Shown here: positions 24,552-31,899 of the stretch, one piece after another
Layout: each line of letters opens with the position of its first letter
Numbering within the stretch: the stretch's first letter is position 1
NCBI GenBank assembly: GCA_016278415.1
Contig: JADQBV010000004.1
Coordinates: 1-31,899, forward strand
Length of the DNA: 31,899 nt
Direction: 5' to 3'
Origin: Halanaerobiales bacterium
Lineage (GTDB): Bacteria; Bacillota_F; Halanaerobiia; Halanaerobiales; DTU029
Notes under the pieces: model-generated
Databases searched by the model: none
The model's input: the letters and a program-made list of their open reading frames with translations, nothing else
Told to the model about the DNA's origin: nothing
Program-made: the position numbers and the translations under genes

Positions 24552-24901
24552 CTTAAACTTTACGCATAAAGCCAGCTTAGCCATGACGGTCTCGATGACC
24601 TAATTTCTAAATTATCAATGCGTAATTAAAATAAAAATTTAGAAGCACTTCATTCATGGAAAAAAGCTAATTCCCTATTCCTCTTCCAGGCTATAAATAA
24701 CAAAATAAACTCACTTCGTTCAAACAGATTTTGTTACCCATTTATAGCCTTCCATGCGGTATAGGAGCTTTTTTGACGCAAGTCGATTCGCTAATACTGG
24801 CCTCAACATTGCGTTTAAGATAGAAGAGGGCAGTGATAACATTCATTCAGCAAATGGCTAACCTGGCAGCATGTATTAACTCGAAAGTTTTATATTTATG
24901 T
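24552..24901. repeat. Long palindromic repeat, family A copy 2 (inverted, enlarged)
   Basis: Read on the minus strand this matches 3401-3636 almost throughout. Shared parts are the left flank TAAATATA.AACTTTCG, GGTTAGCCATTTGCTGAATG, the AAAAAGCTCCTAT arm, GGCTATAAATGG, the loop GTTTGAACGAAGTGAGTTT, the ATTTATAGCCTGGAAGAGG arm, AGCTTTTTTCCATGAATGAA, and ATGGCTAAGC through AAAGTTTAAG. Two modules of about 60-70 bp are extra, one in each arm (about 24576-24645 and 24774-24836). Each carries its own small dyad: TTACGCAT/ATGCGTAA at 24560-24625, and ACGCAA/TTGCGT near 24777-24813. The loop is 10 bases shorter than in copy 1. It ends 15 bp from the nfnB stop and could terminate nfnB transcripts. 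With the hpf terminator it fills the 454-bp hpf-nfnB gap. Confidence 0.87.
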
Positions 24902-24915
24902 TATTTATTCTTAGC

Positions 24916-26331
24916 TTAATTTTGCTCGGCAAGATACTCTACTATACTTTTTGCGGCCAATTTTCCTGCGCCCATTGCTTTTATTACAGTTGCTGCTCCA
25001 GTAACTGTATCACCACCAGCATAGACGCCTGGTATGGAAGTCGCCATTTTATCATCTGTAATAATTCCACCCCATGATTCAGTTTTTAAGTCTGATGTAT
25101 TACTTGTTAATAGTGGGTTCGGGTTTTGCCCAATAGCTATTATTACAGAGTCAACATCAAGTTTCCAGTTAGAGTCTTTAATAGGGACAGGTCTAGGTCG
25201 TCCAGAACTATCTTTCTCTCCTAACTCCATTTTTAGGCACTCCATACTACTTACCCTACCATCTTTACCGTGGAATGCCACTGGATTATTAAGTAATCTA
25301 AAGGTAATACCTTCTTCTTTGGCATGTTCTATTTCTTCGTTTCTAGCAGGCAGTTCGTCCTCTGAACGACGATATACAATTGAAACTTCCTCAGCTCCTA
25401 ATCTCAGGGCTGTTCGGGCTGAGTCCATTGCTACATTACCGCCACCGATAACTGCAACTTTTTTACCGATTTTAACAGGTGTATCATACTCAGGATATTT
25501 ATATCCCTTCATTAAATTTACACGGGTTAAGAATTCATTAGCTGAGTATACTCCATTAAGATTTTTTCCTGGAATATTTAAAAATTTAGGTAGTCCTGCA
25601 CCTGTACCTATAAATATGGCTTTATATCCTTCATCGAATAATTCATCAATGGTTATAGTTTTACCAATTATAACATTCAATTGCACATCTACACCAAGTT
25701 TTTTGATTTCTTCAACTTCCTTATCAACAATAGACTTGGGGAGTCTAAATTCAGGGATACCATAACGTAATACCCCACCTGTTTCATGAAGTGCTTCAAA
25801 TAAAGTCACCTGGAATCCTTCTTTTGCAAGGTCAGCAGCGGCAGTTAAACCAGCAGGACCAGCCCCAGCAACAGCTATTTTATCATTGGTATTTTTATCA
25901 TTATTAGTTTCTAAATTAGTAGATTCTTTAGAGTTTGTTTTTTCTTCTATAATGTCTAGTGCTTGATCACCGATAAATCTTTCTAACCTACCTACAGCTA
26001 CTGGTTGATTCTTGATGCCCATAATACATACTTTTTCACATTGCTCTTCTTGAGGACACACCCGACCACAAATTGCAGGGAGATTGTTTTTGGATTTCAT
26101 AATATCAATGGCACTATCTATATCATTTTCTTTAATAGCCTTTATAAATTCAGGAATAGGTACTTCCACAGGGCACCCATTCACACAGGGTGCAGTAGGG
26201 CATTGAAGACAGCGATTGGCTTCATTAATTGCTTCATCTTTATTATATCCTAGAGGTACCTCTTCAAAGTTCTTTTTTCTTTCTTCAGGTGTTTGATTTC
26301 GCATTGGGGTTTTTTCTTTTTGTATAGCCAT
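24916..26331 (-). CDS. nfnB: NfnB: large subunit of ferredoxin-dependent NADH:NADP+ transhydrogenase
   Basis: A 471-residue flavoprotein of the glutamate-synthase small-subunit/NfnB family. The N-terminal domain has two [4Fe-4S] ligand sets: C41, C44, C49, C53 and C88, C92, C98, C102. It then has the FAD motif GAGPAG (156-161) and an inner NADPH site VIGGGNVAMDSARTALRLG. Together with NfnA it catalyses flavin-based electron bifurcation between NADPH, NAD+ and ferredoxin. A GltD role in glutamate synthase is the alternative annotation. The adjacent NfnA gene and lack of a gltB large subunit favour Nfn (also called SudA in sulfide dehydrogenase annotations). Its ATG overlaps the nfnA stop by one base. 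Confidence 0.9.
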   Translation of the reverse strand: MAIQKEKTPMRNQTPEERKKNFEEVPLGYNKDEAINEANRCLQCPTAPCVNGCPVEVPIPEFIKAIKENDIDSAIDIMKSKNNLPAICGRVCPQEEQCEKVCIMGIKNQPVAVGRLERFIGDQALDIIEEKTNSKESTNLETNNDKNTNDKIAVAGAGPAGLTAAADLAKEGFQVTLFEALHETGGVLRYGIPEFRLPKSIVDKEVEEIKKLGVDVQLNVIIGKTITIDELFDEGYKAIFIGTGAGLPKFLNIPGKNLNGVYSANEFLTRVNLMKGYKYPEYDTPVKIGKKVAVIGGGNVAMDSARTALRLGAEEVSIVYRRSEDELPARNEEIEHAKEEGITFRLLNNPVAFHGKDGRVSSMECLKMELGEKDSSGRPRPVPIKDSNWKLDVDSVIIAIGQNPNPLLTSNTSDLKTESWGGIITDDKMATSIPGVYAGGDTVTGAATVIKAMGAGKLAAKSIVEYLAEQN

Positions 26332-27158
26332 TATTTATTCACCTCTTTATCTAGACGACATACATGATCTTCTTCTTCTTTATAAAAAGATAGCCTATTA
26401 GTCAATTCATCAAAATCAACTTGATGTCCATCAAATGCTGGTCCGTCGACACAGGTAAACTTTGTTTCTCCACCGACAGTAATCCTACATCCTCCGCACA
26501 TTCCGGTACCATCTACCATAAGGGAATTAAGACTGACAATAGTCTTAATATTATCATCTGTCATATTAACAACAGCCTTCATCATTGGAACAGGGCCAAT
26601 TGCTACAACCAGGTCAATATCTGAATGCTCATCTAATAAATTCTTTAATATGTCTGTAACAAAACCATGATGTCCATAACTACCATCATCTGTTGCGATA
26701 TATAAATTGTCACTTATTTCTTTTAATTCATCTTCTAAAATTATTATATTCTTGCTTCTCGCTCCAGTAATAGTAAATACCTCAGCACCATTTTCGTGAA
26801 ATGCCTTTACTTTAGGGTAAAGTAAAGCCGTTCCGGAGCCTCCACCTATACATACGACCTTCTTATAACCATCAATATCAAGATGAGTACCAAGAGGTCC
26901 TAAGAGGTCTCTAATGTAATCACCTTTTTCCAAATTACCTAATCTCTTTGTGGTATACCCGATTTCCTGGAAAATAAGTGTGATTAAGCCAGATTCTCTA
27001 TCGTAATCTGCTACTGTTAGTGGTATTCTTTCTCCAATTTCATCTATTCGTAGTATAATAAAATTTCCCGGCTTTGTTTTTTTAGCAATTAAGGGTGCTT
27101 CTACAACAATTTTCTTGATTGCTGGAGCCAGAACTTCCTTCTCTATAATCTTAAACAT
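26331..27158 (-). CDS. nfnA: NfnA: small subunit of ferredoxin-dependent NADH:NADP+ transhydrogenase
   Basis: A 275-residue ferredoxin-NADP reductase-like protein. The N-terminal FAD domain contains RIPLTVADYDRESGLITLIFQEIGYTT. The NAD-binding domain has KKVVCIGGGSGTALLYPKVKA. The C-terminal [2Fe-2S] site is DGTGMCGGC plus a third Cys in FTCVDGP (D216, C221, C224, C236), matching the unusual three-Cys, one-Asp cluster of NfnA. It forms a heterodimer with NfnB encoded immediately downstream. The ribosome binding site is AGGAGGAAG. A sigma-A promoter and an IclR-type operator lie upstream. Confidence 0.92.
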   Translation of the reverse strand: MFKIIEKEVLAPAIKKIVVEAPLIAKKTKPGNFIILRIDEIGERIPLTVADYDRESGLITLIFQEIGYTTKRLGNLEKGDYIRDLLGPLGTHLDIDGYKKVVCIGGGSGTALLYPKVKAFHENGAEVFTITGARSKNIIILEDELKEISDNLYIATDDGSYGHHGFVTDILKNLLDEHSDIDLVVAIGPVPMMKAVVNMTDDNIKTIVSLNSLMVDGTGMCGGCRITVGGETKFTCVDGPAFDGHQVDFDELTNRLSFYKEEEDHVCRLDKEVNK

Positions 27159-27239
27159 AAATCTTCCTCCTATCTACTCATTAAATTATTTTTGCCAGTG
27201 GTCAACTATTGTAAGTAAGTATAAAAAAATGAAATCGCA

Positions 27240-27258
27240 TTTTCTCATAGTGAAAAAA
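27240..27258. promoter_or_regulatory. IclR-type operator before nfnA
   Basis: TTTTCTC-ATA-GTGAAAAAA is an inverted repeat with the same arm spacing as the site before the iclR gene (TTTTCNC-3-GNGAAAA). It begins about 8 bases after the predicted nfnA transcription start, a position that favours repression. Confidence 0.6.
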
Positions 27259-27272
27259 CCATTCCTAATTTG

Positions 27273-27301
27273 ATTATATAACTTTTACTTAGCTAAATCA
27301 A
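27273..27301 (-). promoter_or_regulatory. Sigma-A promoter of nfnAB
   Basis: On the minus strand TTGATT (27301-27296), 17-bp spacer, TATAAT (27278-27273). Start expected near 27266, about 108 bases before the nfnA ATG. The rest of the 321-bp iclR-nfnA gap shows no gene and no clear terminator for iclR. Confidence 0.7.
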
Positions 27302-27479
27302 TGAAATTAATAAACTTTTTGAATAATAAGTATAAGTGAATTGATAATTATTCATACTTAAGCTTTATTTTTATCCCGTCATCTAAGTGCTAATAAATAG
27401 TCCCGCTACAAACTTTCAATGAAAATCCAAAAAACACTCTCTAAAGCAAAGGACTTACTTTGTTAACTTATTTTATAAC

Positions 27480-28238
27480 TTACTTTATTAATGATGTTAT
27501 TTCTTTTGCCTTATCTCTAATGAGGGGTATTAAGGAATTATTTAAATAATCATCTGTAATCCTGGTACAGGGTCCAGATACGGAGATGGCACCTATTAAT
27601 TTGTGATTACCATCAAAAAGGGGAGCTGCTACACAACGTACACCAATTTCTTTTTCTTCAAGATCTAAAGCATAGCCCTGTTTTTTTATAAGTTTCAATT
27701 GTTTAAGTAATTTTTCAGGGTCTGTAATGGTATTTTTAGTAAATTTCGTAAATTTAGTATTACTGATATAATCTATAATTTGATTTTCTTCTAGATTTGC
27801 TAGCAAGGCCTTTCCTGATCCAGTACAATAGGCTTCGCCCCTGCTGCCTTCTTTTGCAAACATCCTTACCATATTTGTGGATTCTATTTGATCTAAATAG
27901 ACAACCTGATTATTCTCTAAAGATACTAAATTACAGGTTTCATTACAGGTATCCACTATCTCTCTTAAATAAGGATGAACTACTTCTTTAAGACTAAAAT
28001 CTTCAATGATTCTATCAGCCATATTATAGGCATTAATTCCAATCTTGTATAAGCCTTTGTTATTTTGTTCAACATAACCAAGTTTAACTAGTGTATTTAT
28101 TAAACGATGAACAGTACTTATATTAATGTCTAAATTATTACTAATTGAACTTAATGTCATAGGAGAACCATTTGTAACTAGTTCTTCGAAGATTGTGAAA
28201 GACTTAATAACAGATTTTACATGGTTTGAACTCCCCAT
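27480..28238 (-). CDS. IclR-family transcriptional regulator
   Basis: A 252-residue regulator. The N-terminal winged HTH (about 1-65) contains VIKSFTIFEELV and LSSISNNLDINISTVHRLINTLVKLGYVEQ. The C-terminal IclR effector domain (about 75-250) contains HPYLREIVDTCNETCNLVSLENNQVVYLDQIES, YCTGSGKALLA, EKEIGVRCVAAPLFDGNHKLIGAISVSGP. The effector is unknown. It is divergent from gdhA and lies upstream of nfnAB. Matching dyads stand before all three transcription units, so it probably controls them and itself. The ribosome binding site is GGGAGGGG. Confidence 0.92.
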   Translation of the reverse strand: MGSSNHVKSVIKSFTIFEELVTNGSPMTLSSISNNLDINISTVHRLINTLVKLGYVEQNNKGLYKIGINAYNMADRIIEDFSLKEVVHPYLREIVDTCNETCNLVSLENNQVVYLDQIESTNMVRMFAKEGSRGEAYCTGSGKALLANLEENQIIDYISNTKFTKFTKNTITDPEKLLKQLKLIKKQGYALDLEEKEIGVRCVAAPLFDGNHKLIGAISVSGPCTRITDDYLNNSLIPLIRDKAKEITSLIK

Positions 28239-28261
28239 AAAAGATAAACCCCTCCCAAAAG

Positions 28262-28282
28262 TTTTTTCGCATTGCGAAAAAA
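28262..28282. promoter_or_regulatory. Perfect palindromic operator before iclR
   Basis: Nine-base arms TTTTTTCGC and GCGAAAAAA are separated by ATT. The palindrome lies 23 bp upstream of the iclR ATG, just before its ribosome binding site. On the minus strand a possible iclR promoter is TTGTCA (28327-28322) with TTAATA 17 bp further, placing the operator downstream of the promoter: likely autorepression. Confidence 0.7.
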
Positions 28283-28416
28283 TAATATATTATTTATATA
28301 TTAACATATAAAAGTATATAATGACAAATATTATTTATAATAAGCAAAGCCCCAAGGACTATTGGGTAGAGAAATTTACTATAGGAAGATAACTATAAAT
28401 AATTTGAATATTTAGA

Positions 28417-28433
28417 TTTTCGCATAGAAAAAA
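28417..28433. promoter_or_regulatory. Degenerate IclR-type site before gdhA
   Basis: TTTTCGC-ATA-GAAAAAA keeps the left half-site and spacing of the iclR operator, but two bases of the right half are changed. It lies about 105 bp before the gdhA ATG. A weak promoter-like pair, TTGTAG (28465-28470) and TATATT (28488-28493) with 17 bp between, follows. If that promoter is real, the site would lie upstream of it, where a regulator may activate. Confidence 0.45.
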
Positions 28434-28480
28434 GGAGTTTTCATTTTTGTGTAGAAATACTTTGTTGTAGAACATTGTAG

Positions 28481-29875
<1,395 letters not shown>

Positions 29876-29957
29876 ATAACATTATTTTGCTATCAATTAA
29901 ATATTTTGTGGGAATTATATAAAATTTCCCAGAATTATAGAATTAGTAATCATAATG

Positions 29958-29996
29958 AGAAACCCTGATATTAATATCAGGGTTTCTACCTTTTTT
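29958..29996 (+). terminator. Terminator of gdhA
   Basis: A perfect 15-bp inverted repeat beginning AGAAACCCTGATATT (29958-29987), followed shortly by TTTTTT (29991-29996). A weaker stem TGGGAA/TTCCCA lies just upstream (29909-29931). Confidence 0.9.
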
Positions 29997-30024
29997 AAGA
30001 GGTCTTTCTTATTCTTATCTCTCG

Positions 30025-30053
30025 TTGAGATTTTTTACATTTAATGTTATAAT
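30025..30053 (+). promoter_or_regulatory. Sigma-A promoter upstream of secA
   Basis: TTGAGA (30025-30030), 17 bp, TATAAT (30048-30053). Transcription is expected to start near 30060, giving secA a leader of about 180 bases. Confidence 0.75.
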
Positions 30054-30104
30054 TATGATTGGATTTAATTAAAAAAGTTTACAGTCAATTAGTACATAGA
30101 TATA

Positions 30105-30131
30105 GTCAGGGAATAAACTCCCTGACATTTT
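30105..30131 (+). terminator. Terminator-like hairpin in the secA leader
   Basis: GTCAGGGA (30105-30112) pairs perfectly with TCCCTGAC (30119-30126) around a six-base loop, followed by ATTTTT. It lies between the secA promoter and the secA start, so it may be an attenuator, or end a short RNA of about 70 bases. No leader gene of note is seen; only two 11-codon frames occur downstream (30135 and 30185). Confidence 0.6.
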
Positions 30132-30241
30132 TAAATGATTGTGATGTTTTTTATTTTTAAGCTTTCATAACAAACAATGTAAGGGTATGGAATACGGTAC
30201 AGATGTATTGAAATTTAACTAATAAAAATAAGGGTGATAGT

Positions 30242-31899
30242 ATGTTGAATTTTATTAAAAAGTTATTTAAAGATCCAAATACAAAGGTATTGGAAAAATT
30301 ACAACCAATAGTAGAGGAAATAAATACACTTGAACCAGCTATGAAGCAATTATCAGATGAGCAATTAAAGGACAAGACAGCGGAGTTTAAAAATAGGTAT
30401 TCTGAAGGTGAAACCCTTGATGATTTACTGCCAGAGGCTTTTGCTGTTGTTAGGGAAGCAGCCCAAAGGGCAACAGAAGCAGGATTTCGTCATTATGATG
30501 TTCAGTTGTTAGGGGGTATCGTTTTACACCAGGGTAGAATTGCTGAAATGAAAACAGGTGAGGGAAAGACACTTGCAGCTACATTGCCTGTCTATCTTAA
30601 TGCCCTAAGCGGAAAAGGTGTTCATGTTATTACTGTAAATGACTATCTGGCAGAAAGGGATAGCGAGTGGATGGGTCAGATATACCGGTTCCTTGGTTTA
30701 TCTGTGGGTGTTATATTAAGTGGTATGACTCCAGAAGAGAGGAAAGAAGCCTATCATGCTGACATAACCTATGGAACAAATAATGAGTTTGGCTTTGACT
30801 ATTTGCGTGACAATATGGCTATTAAGCCTGAGGATGTAGTCCAGGGTGATTTAAATTACGCTATTCTGGATGAGGTAGATAGTATCCTAATTGATGAGGC
30901 TAGAACCCCACTTATTATTTCAGGACCTGTTCAGGAGAAAACCAGAGATTACACTAAATTTAATCGTATTATCCCACATCTTGTGAAAGACAAGGATTAT
31001 GAAATAGATGAAAAAAGTAATGTGGCTCACTTAACAGAAGAGGGTGCCCATCGGGTAGAGAAAATGCTTGCTGTTGATAATCTCTATGATGATCAACACT
31101 TTCAATTAACACATCAAGTTAATCAGGCCTTAAGGGCACATACTCTAATGAAGAAAGATAAAGACTATATTGTAAAAGATGGGGAAGTCAAGATTGTAGA
31201 TGAGTTTACTGGTAGAGTTATGGAAGGTCGTAGGTATAGCGAAGGTCTGCATCAAGCTATTGAAGCTAAAGAGGGTGTTGATGTAAAGAAAGAAAGCCAA
31301 ACATTTGCCAGTATTACCTATCAGAACTTTTTTAGAATGTATGATAAGCTTTCCGGGATGACGGGTACAGCCGCTACAGAAGAAGAAGAATTTATGAAGA
31401 TATACGGGATGGATGTAGTTGTTATACCAACAAATAGGCCTTTGATTCGTGATGACAGGTCTGATTTGGTTTTTGCTAATGAAGAACAAAAATTTGAAGC
31501 TGCTGTTAATACTATTGAAGAGTTGTATAAAAATGGTCAACCGGTACTAGTAGGTACTGTTGATATAGATAAGTCTGAAGATTTAAGTAGTAGGTTGACA
31601 AGAAAAGGAATCACTCACAATGTCTTAAATGCCAAAAATCATGAGAGAGAAGCTGACATCATTAAAGATGCCGGTCTGAAAAAGAGTGTTACCATTGCTA
31701 CTAATATGGCCGGTAGGGGTACTGATATTGTATTAGGTGATGGAGTAAAAGAGTTAGGTGGGCTTTTTGTTCTGGGTACTGAGAGACACGAAAGCCGTCG
31801 TATAGATAATCAGCTTCGTGGACGTTCCGGTCGTCAGGGAGACCCAGGGGTATCTCAATTTTATGTTTCCCTTAAAGATGATCTCCTTAGATTATTTGG
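30242..31899 (+). CDS. secA: Preprotein translocase ATPase SecA (3' partial)
   Basis: The frame is open from the ATG at 30242 to the window end (552 codons) and the C-terminal part lies outside. SecA drives protein export through SecYEG. Visible features: the Q-motif region [25 protein letters not shown] (Walker A 103-110), [10 protein letters not shown], Walker B DEVD (210-213) with [15 protein letters not shown], the preprotein cross-linking region [27 protein letters not shown], and motifs IV-VI including [10 protein letters not shown] and [13 protein letters not shown]. The ribosome binding site AAGGGTGATAGT precedes the ATG. No frameshift is seen. prfB often follows secA but is not in the window. 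Confidence 0.97.
   Translation, partial: MLNFIKKLFKDPNTKVLEKLQPIVEEINTLEPAMKQLSDEQLKDKTAEFKNRYSEGETLDDLLPEAFAVVREAAQRATEAGFRHYDVQLLGGIVLHQGRIAEMKTGEGKTLAATLPVYLNALSGKGVHVITVNDYLAERDSEWMGQIYRFLGLSVGVILSGMTPEERKEAYHADITYGTNNEFGFDYLRDNMAIKPEDVVQGDLNYAILDEVDSILIDEARTPLIISGPVQEKTRDYTKFNRIIPHLVKDKDYEIDEKSNVAHLTEEGAHRVEKMLAVDNLYDDQHFQLTHQVNQALRAHTLMKKDKDYIVKDGEVKIVDEFTGRVMEGRRYSEGLHQAIEAKEGVDVKKESQTFASITYQNFFRMYDKLSGMTGTAATEEEEFMKIYGMDVVVIPTNRPLIRDDRSDLVFANEEQKFEAAVNTIEELYKNGQPVLVGTVDIDKSEDLSSRLTRKGITHNVLNAKNHEREADIIKDAGLKKSVTIATNMAGRGTDIVLGDGVKELGGLFVLGTERHESRRIDNQLRGRSGRQGDPGVSQFYVSLKDDLLRLF

Noticed and set aside
25034..25765. 243-codon plus-strand open frame opposite nfnB
   Set aside because: It is antisense to a well-conserved gene with clear cofactor motifs; its translation shows no recognisable family.
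24916..26331. GltD of a glutamate synthase next to gdhA
   Set aside because: No gltB-like large subunit is present, while the adjacent NfnA with its D-C-C-C cluster motif fits the Nfn complex.
31145..31540. 131-codon minus-strand frame near the right end
   Set aside because: It is antisense to secA, whose plus-strand frame is open and matches SecA motifs throughout.

Overview
This AT-rich window reads as a low-GC Firmicute-type chromosome that nevertheless carries the genes for outer-membrane flagellar rings. FlhF/FlhG, a FliY-type switch protein, a SwrB-like protein and a SigH-type sigma factor are Firmicute traits. FlgA, FlgH and FlgI (P- and L-ring) need a periplasm and an outer membrane. 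The combination points to a diderm Firmicute, most likely Halanaerobiales. This placement is inferred from gene content, not from a database search.

Region 1 (1-19187, all + strand) is a large flagellar locus: fliY (5' end outside the window), fliO, fliP, fliQ, fliR, flhB, flhA, flhF, flhG, a PilZ protein, a small membrane protein, fliA, a FapA-family protein, an unknown charged protein, a SwrB-like protein, a short MltG-like protein, flgF, flgG, flgA, flgH, flgI and flgJ. Together they supply the C-ring, the export gate, placement and number control, the late flagellar sigma factor, the distal rod and the L/P rings. Many genes overlap or abut. Three larger gaps interrupt them: fliR-flhB, mltG-like-flgF and flgF-flgG. 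Two of these hold long palindromic repeats.

Region 2 (19203-24531) holds a three-domain SPOR/SpoIID-like/NAGPA envelope protein, a 44-residue membrane ORF, sigH, comFC, a cold-shock gene with its own promoter and terminator, and a long-form hpf gene. SigH-type promoters can be read in front of both the sigH operon and hpf.

Region 3 (24552-30000) is a redox and glutamate module. A minus-strand nfnA-nfnB operon encodes the electron-bifurcating ferredoxin:NADP transhydrogenase. An IclR-family regulator (minus) and gdhA (plus) are divergently arranged. Matching palindromic operator-like sites lie before nfnA, iclR and gdhA, suggesting one local regulon. This module sits between hpf and secA, which are commonly neighbours in Firmicutes. 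secA runs off the right end and has a promoter and a terminator-like hairpin in its leader.

The most unusual structure is a set of dispersed intergenic palindromes (3401-3636, 13747-13995, 23488-23645, 24552-24901, plus a relic at 17558-17587). They share an apical-loop or end sequence, while stems and inserted modules differ. They look like MITE/REP-like elements or a structured RNA family.
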